From JBMNOZ01 sp050943335 (lineage in GTDB: Bacteria > Bacillota > Desulfitobacteriia > Desulfitobacteriales > Syntrophobotulaceae): a DNA stretch of 64,000 nucleotides. Shown in pieces: positions 23,324 through 32,112 of the stretch (its first letter is position 1; each line of letters opens with the position of its first letter). Both the position numbers and the translations under genes were made by a program. The stretch is taken from the NCBI GenBank assembly GCA_050943335.1, contig JBMNOZ010000004.1, positions 42,747 to 106,746 of the forward strand, read 5' to 3'. The notes under the pieces were generated by a model. The model was given only the letters and a program-made list of their open reading frames with translations, was not told where the DNA came from and did no database searches.

Positions 23324-24635
23324 AAATGTAAATTTAGTTGATCCGGGCCAGAATATTGCAGGTTTAAAAGACCTGATAGCCAAGGATGGAAAAATAGTAA
23401 AGATAAGTGCCCCCTTAAAGGAAGAAGAGGTCCGGGAGATTTTAGAGGTAGAGGATTTACGAAAAGTAGACCAGGTGGAGGGAAATGGCAAATACCTTTT
23501 TCCTGGTTTTGTGGATGCCCATGTTCATTTGCGGGAACCGGGGCAGGAAGATAGAGAAGATATTTTAAGCGGATCCAAAGCGGCGGTAAGAGGGGGGTTC
23601 ACTTCCATATTAGCGATGGCTAATACCGAGCCTATTGTCGATACCAGAGCCTTAGTGGAGTTTGTGTCTCTGCAGGGGCAGAGGGCTGGGAAAGCCAGAG
23701 TTTACCCTGTAGGGGCAGTGACTAAGTCTTTTGGTGGTCAAGAACTGGTAGAAATGGTCGATCTTAAGGCCGGCGGGGCAGTGGCCTTTTCCGACGATGG
23801 TCGAGGAATTCAAAACTCGGAGATAATGCGCCTGGCTTTAGAGTATGCCAAGCTTACTGAGTGCCCGATTATTAGCCATTGCGAAGATGAAAAATTGGCT
23901 GCCCAAGGGGTAATGCGTAAAGGAGAAGCTAGTGCGAGATTAGGACTGAACGGGATCCCCGCTTGTGCTGAGAGTGTGATGGTGGCTCGGGATGTACTTT
24001 TGGCCGGGGAAACAGGGGGTAAAATCCATATAGCTCATGTTTCAACAAAGGAAAGCGTTTGGATTATAAAAAAAGCAAAAAGCCTGGGAATTGATGTAAG
24101 TGCAGAGGTAAATCCTCATCATTTACTTTTTACAGATGAGGATGTTCAAGCAACAAACACCAACTTTAAAGTTAATCCCCCCCTGCCTTCCAGGGAGGAC
24201 CAGGAGGCCTTGTTGGAAGGTTTAATAGAAGGAACAATCGATATGATAGCTACAGATCACGCTCCCCATACTTGGGAAGACAAAGCCAGACCCTTTGGGG
24301 AAGCCCCTTTTGGCATTAATGCCTTAGAGGTGGCTCTAGCCGCTGTTTGGCAGGAACTGGTGCAAAACAAGAAATTCTCGGTAGAAAAATTAGTTGAAAT
24401 CTGGGCTTTAAACCCGGCAAAGCGGTTCGGACTCCCCGGGGGGACTTTAAAAGAAGGGCTCCCTGCAGATTTAGTTTTGTTTGATCCGGATTATAAAGAA
24501 GTGATTACCGGGGCGACTTTGGAATCCAAATCTCAAAACACTCTTTTCCTCGATCGGGAGCTGCAAGGGTTTCCTATCCGGACCTGGGTAGGGGGGAAAT
24601 TAGTGATGAAGGATAGAAAGGTTATAGACGACTAA
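23310..24635 (+). CDS. pyrC: Dihydroorotase
   Basis: Zinc amidohydrolase closing carbamoyl-aspartate to dihydroorotate. Start ATG 23310, nine bases after GGAGGTG; a GTG at 23298 overlaps that ribosome binding site and is rejected. 441 residues, class I type. Metal ligands are in DAHVHLREPG (H71, H73), SHCEDEKL, HIAHVSTKES and ATDHAPH. carA and carB, which often follow in Firmicutes, are absent here; the next gene is pyrK. Confidence 0.96.
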   Translation: MLWLKNVNLVDPGQNIAGLKDLIAKDGKIVKISAPLKEEEVREILEVEDLRKVDQVEGNGKYLFPGFVDAHVHLREPGQEDREDILSGSKAAVRGGFTSILAMANTEPIVDTRALVEFVSLQGQRAGKARVYPVGAVTKSFGGQELVEMVDLKAGGAVAFSDDGRGIQNSEIMRLALEYAKLTECPIISHCEDEKLAAQGVMRKGEASARLGLNGIPACAESVMVARDVLLAGETGGKIHIAHVSTKESVWIIKKAKSLGIDVSAEVNPHHLLFTDEDVQATNTNFKVNPPLPSREDQEALLEGLIEGTIDMIATDHAPHTWEDKARPFGEAPFGINALEVALAAVWQELVQNKKFSVEKLVEIWALNPAKRFGLPGGTLKEGLPADLVLFDPDYKEVITGATLESKSQNTLFLDRELQGFPIRTWVGGKLVMKDRKVIDD

Positions 24636-24672
24636 TTCTAGGGTAGGAAATAAATTTCGGGTCAGGATTAAG

Positions 24673-25503
24673 GTGAAAAAAATGCATGGTACAGAGATTG
24701 TTATCGAGAATAGACAATTGGGTTTTCAGGATCAAGGATTATTGGAAATGATTATAAGAGGAAAGATCGCTCAGACAGCCCTTCCCGGGCAGTTTGTATT
24801 CCTAAAAGCGGGTCCCACTCAAGATCCTCTTCTCCGTCGACCTTTGAGCATCGCTCGTATTGATAGAAAATTAGGCGAGATTGCTCTTCGTTATAGAGTC
24901 AGCGGTCAGGGGACAAAGCTTTTAAGCCAGCTTAAAGAGGGAGAAGAAGTGGATATTCTCGGCCCTTTAGGAAACGGATTTTCAATCCCCGAAAAGGGAA
25001 AACTGCTTTTACTGGCCGGTGGAATAGGAATTTTCCCGCTTCTCTCCATCATCGAAGAGGTTCAAGCCCATAAAGCTTATAAAGATTTGGAATTGAAAAT
25101 TTTTTGGGGCGGAGAGGATAAAAGATTTTTAGAAAGCGCCGGACTCAAGGAATTAAGGGCTAAGAATTTGGACTGTAAAGTTTCAACCCTGGACGGAAGT
25201 CTCGGCCGTCAAGGGTTGCTTACCGATCTTTTAAATGATTTCCTGACCGGATCAGATAATGGGGCTTTAGGAGAGGTGGAAGCTGTTGCCTGTGGCCCTA
25301 AGGGGATGTTAAAAGCGGTAACAGAGATCTGTTTGGCGAAAAAAATCCCTCTTCAGGTCTCTTTAGAGGAGAGAATGGCCTGTGGAATCGGGGCTTGCTT
25401 GGGCTGTGTATGTACTGTTCAAGAGGGTTCGGATTTAGCCAGGAAAAGAGTTTGTAAAGAAGGACCGGTTTTTGAGGCCAGGGAGGTAGTATGGGATGTC
25501 TGA
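24673..25503 (+). CDS. pyrK: Dihydroorotate dehydrogenase electron transfer subunit
   Basis: FAD and [2Fe-2S] subunit that passes electrons from PyrD to NAD+. 276 residues from GTG 24673 (ATG 24682, three codons later, is also possible). FAD-binding RRPLSIARID, nucleotide-binding LLAGGIGIFPLL, and the cluster cysteines C237, C242, C245 and C261 are present. Overlaps pyrD by 8 bases, so the two subunits are translationally linked. Confidence 0.95.
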   Translation: MKKMHGTEIVIENRQLGFQDQGLLEMIIRGKIAQTALPGQFVFLKAGPTQDPLLRRPLSIARIDRKLGEIALRYRVSGQGTKLLSQLKEGEEVDILGPLGNGFSIPEKGKLLLLAGGIGIFPLLSIIEEVQAHKAYKDLELKIFWGGEDKRFLESAGLKELRAKNLDCKVSTLDGSLGRQGLLTDLLNDFLTGSDNGALGEVEAVACGPKGMLKAVTEICLAKKIPLQVSLEERMACGIGACLGCVCTVQEGSDLARKRVCKEGPVFEAREVVWDV

Positions 25504-26413
25504 AATTGATCTAAGGACCGATTTAGCGGGTTTAAGCTTAAAAAACCCCGTTCTCACCTGTTCTGGCACCTATGGTTTCGGAGAGGAGTACGCATCTTTT
25601 TACAGCCCCTCTTTATTAGGAGGGATAACAGTCAAGGGGATCACTCCTGAACCCCGTCTCGGAAACCCTGGGCCCAGGATTGCCGAGACCCCTGCCGGGA
25701 TGTTAAATTCCGTCGGTTTAGAAAACCCCGGTTTAAAGGAATTTATCACTTCGTATTTACCTAAACTGGAAAAGCTTAAGACTGTAGTGATTGTTAATAT
25801 TTCTGGTTTTTCCCTGGAGGATTATGCTCTCATGGCTTCCTCACTACCGGAGGATTCTTGTGTAGGAGCTATCGAAGTCAATATTTCCTGTCCCAATGTT
25901 AAAAAAGGAGGCCTAGCTTTTGGTACTAACCCGAAAAGTGCGGAAGAAGTAATAGCTGTTGTCAGAGAGAATACTTCCCTACCTTTGATCGCCAAACTTT
26001 CTCCTAATGTTACCGATATTGGGGAAATGGCTAAGGCTGTGGAAAGGGGCGGGGCGGATATTATTTCTTTGATCAACACCCTTTTAGGGATGAAAATAGA
26101 TATTCAAAATCAAAAACCTTTGCTGGGTAATATCATGGGTGGGCTTTCCGGACCAGCGGTTCGCCCTATTGCCCTCCGAATGGTCTATGAAGTATATAAA
26201 ACAGTTCAATTACCTATTATCGGTATGGGGGGAATTAGCACCTGGGAGGATGCTGTAGAATTTATGCTTGCCGGCGCTTCGGCGATCAGTGTGGGTACGG
26301 CAAACTTTATCAATCCCTTAGCTCCTTTAGAGATTATTGCCGGACTTGAAAAATACTGTAAACAAAAAGGATTTTCTTCAGTAAAAGAAATTATCGGTCT
26401 GGCGCACCGGTAG
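25496..26413 (+). CDS. pyrD: Dihydroorotate dehydrogenase, class 1B catalytic subunit
   Basis: FMN enzyme oxidising dihydroorotate to orotate; the class 1B form works with PyrK and uses NAD+. 305 residues from ATG 25496 after GGGAGG. The active-site base is C132 in VNISCPNVKKGG; the FMN phosphate site is GMGGISTWEDAVEFMLAGASAISVGTA. The short length and adjacent pyrK support class 1B over the membrane class 2 type. Confidence 0.97.
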   Translation: MSEIDLRTDLAGLSLKNPVLTCSGTYGFGEEYASFYSPSLLGGITVKGITPEPRLGNPGPRIAETPAGMLNSVGLENPGLKEFITSYLPKLEKLKTVVIVNISGFSLEDYALMASSLPEDSCVGAIEVNISCPNVKKGGLAFGTNPKSAEEVIAVVRENTSLPLIAKLSPNVTDIGEMAKAVERGGADIISLINTLLGMKIDIQNQKPLLGNIMGGLSGPAVRPIALRMVYEVYKTVQLPIIGMGGISTWEDAVEFMLAGASAISVGTANFINPLAPLEIIAGLEKYCKQKGFSSVKEIIGLAHR

Positions 26414-26469
26414 GGCGGTTTCCATGACCTTGGGTAATTAAATTCAAACATTACAAGGAGGGATTATTG

Positions 26470-27162
26470 ATGCCCATTCCGAACCAACTGAATCAAAAAG
26501 TAATCGTGGCCTTGGATGTCAATTCTCGAGAAAAGGCTCTGGATATAGCCAAAGAACTTGCTGGCAGTGGCTGTTGGCTAAAAGTAGGCTTAGAATTATA
26601 TGCTCTTTCGGGTTTGAGCTTAATTGAAGAATTTAAAAAATTAGGTTTTTCTATATTTCTGGATTTAAAACTTCACGATATTCCCACCACTGTGGAAAAG
26701 ACCTTAAAGGTGTTGACTTCCTCTGGCGTGGATATGATCAATGTACATTGTAGTGGCGGCTATGAGATGATGGCCAGGGGAGCGGAGGTCTGCCAGAGAG
26801 CGAATAAGAAACTTATCGGTGTTACTGTTTTAACCAGTATGGGAGATGAGGAATTGCCCACTATTGGTATTAAAAGTGGGGCAAAACAGCAGGTCTTAAC
26901 CCTGGCTAAACTGGCCCAAAAAGCCGGTTTGGACGGAGTTGTAGCTTCGGCTCAAGAGGCGAGACTTCTGCGGGAAAAAATAGGGCCGGAATTTTTATTA
27001 GTAACCCCTGGAATTCGTCCCCAAAACAGTGATTTAAATGATCAGGTCCGGGTGCTTACCCCTACCCAAGCTCTGGAAGCGGGAAGTTCCTATCTTGTTA
27101 TCGGCAGACCTATCACCCAGGCGGATAAGCCGCGAGAGGCTTTAGAAAATCTTTGGGTCTAG
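26470..27162 (+). CDS. pyrF: Orotidine 5'-phosphate decarboxylase
   Basis: Final step to UMP. 230 residues from ATG 26470, seven bases after AAGGAGGG (a TTG directly before it is an unlikely start). The catalytic D-x-K-x-x-D array is FLDLKLHDIPTT, the N-terminal strand is VIVALDVNS, and the phosphate-binding end is VTPGIRP and YLVIGRPIT. Type 1 family. Confidence 0.97.
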   Translation: MPIPNQLNQKVIVALDVNSREKALDIAKELAGSGCWLKVGLELYALSGLSLIEEFKKLGFSIFLDLKLHDIPTTVEKTLKVLTSSGVDMINVHCSGGYEMMARGAEVCQRANKKLIGVTVLTSMGDEELPTIGIKSGAKQQVLTLAKLAQKAGLDGVVASAQEARLLREKIGPEFLLVTPGIRPQNSDLNDQVRVLTPTQALEAGSSYLVIGRPITQADKPREALENLWV

Positions 27163-27183
27163 TTTAAAATTGGAGGTGAGAGA

Positions 27184-27786
27184 ATGGTCGATAGTTGCCG
27201 TGAAAAACAACTGAGTGAAACCGAAATTTTACAGATGTTTATAGATTCAGGGGCGCTTTTAAAAGGGCATTTTTTATTAACCTCGGGGAAACACAGCGGG
27301 GAGTATATGCAGTGTGCCCAAGTTTTACAATATCCGGATAAAGCGGCTCTTCTAGCTTCTGAATTGGCTAAAAAATTTAAAGGGTTGGCAGTGGAAACCG
27401 TTGTCGGTCCGGCTATGGGCGGGATTATTGTTGCCCATGAAATGGGAAAAGCTTTAGGAGTCAGGGCTATTTTTACCGAGAGAAAGAACGGGGAGATGAC
27501 TTTACGCCGAGGATTTAAATTGAGAAAGGAGGAAAAAGTTCTAGTAGTGGAAGATGTTATTTCTACCGGAGGCTCGGTACGGGAAGTTTTGGAAATTGTT
27601 CGGGCTTTGGGGGCAGAACCGGTTGGCGTAGGGGTTCTTGTGGATCGCAGCGGGGGAAAAGTAAGCTTTGGTGATCTTCCTTTACATAGTCTGGTAAAAA
27701 CCAATATCGAGGCCTATGATCCGGAAAGTTGCCCTCTCTGTAAAGAGGGATTAAAAGCTGAAAAACCGGGAAGTAGGGAAAACTAA
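27184..27786 (+). CDS. pyrE: Orotate phosphoribosyltransferase
   Basis: Transfers ribose-5-phosphate from PRPP to orotate. 200 residues from ATG 27184 after GGAGGTGAG. PRPP-binding motif VLVVEDVISTGGSVREVLEIV; FLLTSGKHSGEY is the N-terminal signature. Last gene of the pyr operon; a bidirectional terminator follows 8 bases after the stop. Confidence 0.96.
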   Translation: MVDSCREKQLSETEILQMFIDSGALLKGHFLLTSGKHSGEYMQCAQVLQYPDKAALLASELAKKFKGLAVETVVGPAMGGIIVAHEMGKALGVRAIFTERKNGEMTLRRGFKLRKEEKVLVVEDVISTGGSVREVLEIVRALGAEPVGVGVLVDRSGGKVSFGDLPLHSLVKTNIEAYDPESCPLCKEGLKAEKPGSREN

Positions 27787-27793
27787 TCAAAAA

Positions 27794-27825
27794 AACCCCC
27801 TTGCCAAAAGCGGCAACAGGGGGTT
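27794..27825. terminator. Bidirectional terminator between pyrE and pta
   Basis: AACCCCC-TTGCC pairs with GGCAA-(CA)-GGGGGTT around a short loop. It is flanked by AAAAAAA on the left and AATTTTT on the right, so it can stop transcription from both the pyr operon and the converging pta gene. Confidence 0.88.
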
Positions 27826-27838
27826 AATTTTTAAAGTT

Positions 27839-28813
27839 TTATTTTAAGGCCGTTGTGACGATAGCCATTTTATAAACTTCTTCGGTATTACAGCCCCTGG
27901 AAAGGTCGTTGATAGGAGCATTGAGACCTTGTAAAATCGGGCCTACAGCCTCAAAACCGCCTAAGCGCTGAGCAATCTTATAACCGATATTGGCGGAATT
28001 GATATCCGGAAAAATAAAGGTATTGGCTTGTCCGGCAACTGGGGACTTGGAAGCTTTGGTTTTCGCAACGGTGGGTGAGATTGCGGCATCGAACTGCAGT
28101 TCTCCGTCTACCAGGAAATCTAAATCCATAGCCATTAATTGTTCAGCGGCACTTCTCACTTTATCGACCGCTTCTCCAGCACCTGAACCCAGGGTGCTAT
28201 AGGAGAGGAGAGCGACTTTGGGTTCGATGGAGAAAACTTTAGCAGTTCTGGCTGTTTCCAAGGTAATCTCCACCAGGTCCTCTACACTGGGGTCAATATT
28301 AATGGCACAGTCTCCCATTACATAAAGCTCTAACCCTCCTTCTTTAGCAGGGCGAACCATAATAAAGGAACTGGAAACTATTTTTTTACCGGGTTTAGTC
28401 TTAATTAACTGCAGGGCCGGACGAACGGTATCTGCTGTGGAGTATGTAGCTCCGCCCAACAACGCATCGGCATAACCCATTTGAACGAGCATAGTTCCAA
28501 AATAATTCGTTCTTTTGAGAGCTTCGCGGCAGGCATCCTCATCCATTTTTCCCTTTCTCAACTCAGCCATTTTTTTAACCATGGCTTCCATATCCGGATA
28601 GTCAAGGGGATCTATTATTTCAATACCTTCAATATTGCAATTATGTTCTTTAGCTGCCGCTTCAATTTCTTCTTTATTTCCTAACAGAATAGGAGCTAAA
28701 ATTTCCTCTTTATGAAGCCGTTCAGCAGCTTTCAAGATCCGGTGATCAGTCCCTTCGGGGAAAACCAATTTCCTCTTGTCCGCTTTAAGAGTGGCGATCA
28801 TATTTGTGAACAT
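27839..28813 (-). CDS. pta: Phosphate acetyltransferase
   Basis: Interconverts acetyl-CoA and acetyl phosphate, central to acetate formation or use in anaerobes. 324 residues from ATG 28813 with GGAGG upstream. Family features include LVFPEGTDHRILKAAERL at the start, LLGGATYSTADTVRPALQ, IMVRPAKEGGLELYVMGDCAINIDPS and KASKSPVAGQANTFIFPDINSANIGYK. No ackA is nearby. Confidence 0.96.
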   Translation of the reverse strand: MFTNMIATLKADKRKLVFPEGTDHRILKAAERLHKEEILAPILLGNKEEIEAAAKEHNCNIEGIEIIDPLDYPDMEAMVKKMAELRKGKMDEDACREALKRTNYFGTMLVQMGYADALLGGATYSTADTVRPALQLIKTKPGKKIVSSSFIMVRPAKEGGLELYVMGDCAINIDPSVEDLVEITLETARTAKVFSIEPKVALLSYSTLGSGAGEAVDKVRSAAEQLMAMDLDFLVDGELQFDAAISPTVAKTKASKSPVAGQANTFIFPDINSANIGYKIAQRLGGFEAVGPILQGLNAPINDLSRGCNTEEVYKMAIVTTALK

Positions 28814-28854
28814 ATACCAAAAACCTCCGTTCTAATTATAAAACTCACATTAAA

Positions 28855-28884
28855 ATTATAAGCTAAAAAGCGATAATTAATCAA
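28855..28884 (-). promoter_or_regulatory. Probable pta promoter
   Basis: On the minus strand TTGATT (28884-28879), 18-base spacer, TATAAT (28860-28855). Start would be about 35 bases before pta. The rest of the 277-base divergent gap is AT-rich with no other clear site. Confidence 0.5.
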
Positions 28885-29023
28885 TTAAATATCTTTTTCA
28901 TTTTTTTGCGCAAAAAATGGCCAAAAAAAAATAAGTCAGATGATTATTTAACTAAACCATTTTCTATGCTAGAATTGGAAGCAAGGATTAGAAGGATTCT
29001 AAATAACTGATCGGGGGAGTATT

Positions 29024-29104
29024 TTGAAAGAATTAAACTTGTCGCTTTTTTCGAGAAAAAGCCCAATGATTGGGGAGGGCGTGAACAGGGATGCATGTCC
29101 ATGA
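29024..29104 (+). CDS. Possible 26-codon leader ORF before hydrolase
   Basis: TTG at 29024 lies five bases after GGGGGAG and reads 26 codons to TGA at 29102, overlapping the hydrolase start in another register. No homology recognised. Could couple translation or be chance. Confidence 0.2.
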   Translation: MKELNLSLFSRKSPMIGEGVNRDACP

Positions 29105-29840
29105 ATTTGGAGATAAGGAATCTAAAACCATTGTTTTCCTTCACAGTGGGGGAGTGAGTAGTTGGATGTGGGAAAAACAAGTGGCAGCCTTTAGAGACTT
29201 TCACTGTTTGGTTCCCGATCTACCCGGCCATGGGAAAAGCAAGAATATGGGATCTTTTTCAATTCGCGATTCCGCTGTGAAAATCGCCGCTATGATAAAG
29301 GAGAAAACCTTGGACGGTAAAGCCTATGTGGTTGGACATTCCTTAGGAGCCCAAATTTCAGTGGAATTATTAGCCCTATCTCCGGAAATAATTGAAAAGG
29401 CAGTTGTAGGCAGTGCTTTGGTTAAAGGGAAAGGGATGCCCGGGTGGGTAAAGTTTTTGTTTCGCGGAACAATGCCTTTGGCTAAGAAGAAATGGTTTGC
29501 AAAGTTACAGGCTAAGGCTTTGAAAATACCTCCGGAATACTTTTCAAAGTACTATGAAGATTCTAAAACCTTCCGGGGGGAAACTCTATTGGAAATCCTT
29601 GAGGAAAATGCAAGGTATACTCTGCCCAGGGGTTTAAGCAAATGTTATGTCCCTACTCTTGTTTTAAGTGGGGAAAAGGAAAGTAAAGAGATGCTTAAAT
29701 CTGTCTGGGATATAAGCGCAATAATGCCTAAAGCCGAAGGATATTTAATAGCTGATTTAGGACATTCTTACTGTTTTGAATCCCCGGAGCTATTTAACAG
29801 AATACTAAAGGCTTGGTTTAATGAGGGGGAACTTCTCTAG
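29091..29840 (+). CDS. Alpha/beta hydrolase
   Basis: 249-residue alpha/beta-hydrolase fold enzyme; substrate unknown. The oxyanion-hole region FLHSGGVSSWMW, DLPGHGKS, nucleophile elbow VVGHSLGAQIS (Ser in GHSLG) and a C-terminal catalytic histidine in DLGHSYCFESPE are present; the acid is likely in the ESKEMLKSVWD region. ATG 29091 has ACAGGG close by and GGGAGGG further up. It stands alone between pta and its own terminator. Confidence 0.85.
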   Translation: MHVHEFGDKESKTIVFLHSGGVSSWMWEKQVAAFRDFHCLVPDLPGHGKSKNMGSFSIRDSAVKIAAMIKEKTLDGKAYVVGHSLGAQISVELLALSPEIIEKAVVGSALVKGKGMPGWVKFLFRGTMPLAKKKWFAKLQAKALKIPPEYFSKYYEDSKTFRGETLLEILEENARYTLPRGLSKCYVPTLVLSGEKESKEMLKSVWDISAIMPKAEGYLIADLGHSYCFESPELFNRILKAWFNEGELL

Positions 29841-29892
29841 AGCAATTAAAAACTATTAGACCTTGTAGCTAATTTCACCTTTTTAAACTATA

Positions 29893-29935
29893 AACTATAA
29901 GCACCTTACCCGGGGGCTTATAGTTTTTTGTTTTA
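29893..29935 (+). terminator. Intrinsic terminator after hydrolase gene
   Basis: AACTATAAGC (29893-29902) pairs exactly with GCTTATAGTT (29916-29925), then TTTTGTTTT. Confidence 0.9.
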
Positions 29936-30010
29936 AGGGACATTTAATATCCTCGTTCAGATTGGGAAAATCTATTAGAGACAAAACTATTTCAAAAAAG
30001 GAGCGAGAAA

Positions 30011-30598
30011 ATGTCTGAAAAAGAAAAAATGCTAAAAGGTTTACCTTATCGGGCTTTTGATGAGGAATTACAGAAAGAGCGCCAGCGGACCAAGGAAAAG
30101 ATATTTGAATTTAACACTTTACCTCCTAAAAAGGAAGAGAAACGAGTACAAATTATAAAGGATTTGTTTGGCGGAACCGGTGTTAGTTTTGTAATTGAAC
30201 CTCCTTTTCACTGTGATTATGGTTATAATATTTATATCGGTGAAAACTTTTACGCTAATTATAATTGCACAATTTTAGACTGTGCCAAAGTAATAATCGG
30301 TGATAATGTTCTCTTTGGACCTAATGTGAGCCTTTTTACGGCTGCCCACCCTCTTTATTTTCAAGAGCGGCTTGAGGGATGGGAATATGCTTACCCGATT
30401 GTAATAGGGGATAACGTTTGGCTTGGTGGCGGAGTTATTGTTAACCCGGGTCTTAAGATCGGTAATAATGCGGTTATCGGTTCCGGCAGTGTATTGACCA
30501 AGGATATCCCAGCCGATACTTTAGCAGCAGGAAACCCTTGCCGGGTAATCCGGGAACTTACAAATGAAGAGAAGAATTTTTTAAAGAACCAAATTTAG
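30011..30598 (+). CDS. maa: Sugar O-acetyltransferase, maltose/galactoside type
   Basis: Left-handed beta-helix acetyltransferase that moves acetyl groups from acetyl-CoA to sugar hydroxyls. 195 residues from ATG 30011 after AAAGGAGCGAG. N-terminal Mac domain (KMLKGLPYRAFDEELQKERQ) followed by hexapeptide repeats, with the catalytic histidine in FTAAHPLYFQERLEG and a repeat run VIGDNVWLGGGVIVNPGLKIG. The in vivo acceptor is not predictable. Confidence 0.92.
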   Translation: MSEKEKMLKGLPYRAFDEELQKERQRTKEKIFEFNTLPPKKEEKRVQIIKDLFGGTGVSFVIEPPFHCDYGYNIYIGENFYANYNCTILDCAKVIIGDNVLFGPNVSLFTAAHPLYFQERLEGWEYAYPIVIGDNVWLGGGVIVNPGLKIGNNAVIGSGSVLTKDIPADTLAAGNPCRVIRELTNEEKNFLKNQI

Positions 30599-30623
30599 AA
30601 ATAAGTTAAGAGGGGGAGATAGA

Positions 30624-31094
30624 TTGATAACGAAATTTAGTGATCTCTTTGAGAACTATGAAAGCTTTTCCAATAAGAAATATATTTTAAATAAGGTTAC
30701 ACCGCGTCTAATCTGGCAAGTATCAGATGTCTTTATTAAAGGAATAAAAAATAAAGTCCAGAATTATTCCGGTCAGGGTCGATTGGATGAGGAGCAATGT
30801 TTAAAAGAATTATGTAATATTATCTGCACCTACGCTGAAATTGACAAGACGGGAAATTGGGCTTGGTATTTTCTTATCGAGGACTATAAAGATGCTTTTC
30901 AAAGGTTTTTAGTAAAGCCTTTTCCTAAATTTATGGATGTAACCAGTAAAGTGGCTCTGGAATTTTTAGAGGGTAAAATTACAAAGGATTTAAACGCTGT
31001 TTTCTTCGAGAATAATTTCGGTTATCGCCTTCAAAATAATGTTCAAGAGCCGTGGATATGTATTGACCCTCAAGTGTCCCCTCTTAAGGATTAA
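30624..31094 (+). CDS. Unknown protein, 156 residues
   Basis: I do not recognise this protein. TTG start at 30624 after AGGGGGAG. No membrane segment, signal peptide or metal motif is visible; it is mostly helical by composition and rich in aromatic and charged residues, with a compact segment GNWAWYFLIEDYKDAF near residues 80-95 and two cysteines close together (ELCNIICTY). It lies 25 bases after the acetyltransferase in the same direction, so the two are probably cotranscribed. Codon use resembles neighbours. Confidence 0.6.
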   Translation: MITKFSDLFENYESFSNKKYILNKVTPRLIWQVSDVFIKGIKNKVQNYSGQGRLDEEQCLKELCNIICTYAEIDKTGNWAWYFLIEDYKDAFQRFLVKPFPKFMDVTSKVALEFLEGKITKDLNAVFFENNFGYRLQNNVQEPWICIDPQVSPLKD

Positions 31095-31118
31095 CTTTAT
31101 CTTTTAGAGATTAAGAGT

Positions 31119-31134
31119 TATAATCAGGTATAAT
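31119..31134 (+). promoter_or_regulatory. Possible mdh promoter (-10 elements)
   Basis: Two TATAAT hexamers (31119-31124 and 31129-31134) lie 10 bases apart, 38-53 bases before mdh. No good -35 is present for either, so only the -10 evidence supports this. Confidence 0.3.
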
Positions 31135-31171
31135 TTAGAGAAAGAGATCTTTATCACAAGGAGGAATAACA

Positions 31172-32110
31172 ATGGCCATTAAACGTAAAAAAATTTCAGT
31201 CATCGGCGGGGGATTTACCGGGGCGACAACAGCCTTCTTATTAGCCCAGAAGGAGCTGGGGGATATTGTTTTGGTAGATATTCCGCAAATGGAAAACCCG
31301 ACAAGGGGTAAGGCTTTGGATATGTTAGAAGCGAGTCCGGTCCAGGGTTTTGATGCTCGGATTTCCGGGACCGCTGATTATGCGGATACAAAAGATTCCG
31401 ATATAGTGGTTATTACCGCTGGGGTAGCCCGCAAACCTGGGATGAGCAGGGACGATTTGGTCCAAACAAATCATAAAATTATAAAAGCGGTTACCAAGGA
31501 AATTGTAAAGTATTCCCCTGATTGTTTTATAATTGTTTTAACCAATCCTGTGGATGCTATGACTTATACTGTTTTTAGAGAGTCCGGTTTTCCTAAAAAT
31601 AGGGTAATCGGGCAATCGGGGATTTTAGATACGGCTCGGTTTCGAACTTTTGTGGCCCAAGAGCTGAATCTTTCGGTCAAGGACATTACCGGCTTTGTTC
31701 TAGGAGGCCACGGAGATGATATGGTACCTTTGATCCGTTATTCCTATGCCGGTGGGATTCCCTTAGAAAAATTGATTCCTAAGGATCGTTTAGAGGCAAT
31801 TGTGGAACGCACCCGTAAGGGTGGGGGCGAGATTGTTAATCTATTAGGTAATGGGAGTGCTTATTACGCCCCCGCAGCCTCCTTGGTAGAAATGGTGGAA
31901 GCTATTTTAAAAGATCAACGCCGAATCCTTCCTACCATTGCCTATTTGGAAGGAGAATATGGGTATCATGACCTTTATTTAGGGGTTCCGACCATTCTAG
32001 GGGGAAAGGGAATAGAAGAAATAATTGAATTGGAGTTAACTCCAGAGGAAAAAGAGAGTCTTCACAAATCTGTGGACTCGGTTCGTAAAGTAATGAGCAT
32101 TCTAACCTGA
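31172..32110 (+). CDS. mdh: Malate dehydrogenase, LDH-like type
   Basis: NAD-dependent oxidation of malate to oxaloacetate. 312 residues from ATG 31172 after AAGGAGG. Rossmann start KISVIGGGFTGATTAFLLA (GGGFTG in place of GAGxxG) with VDIP after it; substrate-binding arginines in AGVARKPGMSRDD; catalytic histidine in LGGHGDDMVPLIRYS. The Gly-Asp after the histidine and these arginine contexts fit malate rather than lactate. Its stop lies two bases from the stop of the converging malic enzyme gene. Confidence 0.94.
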   Translation: MAIKRKKISVIGGGFTGATTAFLLAQKELGDIVLVDIPQMENPTRGKALDMLEASPVQGFDARISGTADYADTKDSDIVVITAGVARKPGMSRDDLVQTNHKIIKAVTKEIVKYSPDCFIIVLTNPVDAMTYTVFRESGFPKNRVIGQSGILDTARFRTFVAQELNLSVKDITGFVLGGHGDDMVPLIRYSYAGGIPLEKLIPKDRLEAIVERTRKGGGEIVNLLGNGSAYYAPAASLVEMVEAILKDQRRILPTIAYLEGEYGYHDLYLGVPTILGGKGIEEIIELELTPEEKESLHKSVDSVRKVMSILT

Positions 32111-32112
32111 TA

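Noticed and set aside
27159..27704. 181-codon open frame antisense to pyrE
   Set aside because: Shadow of pyrE; pyrE motifs are intact on the plus strand.
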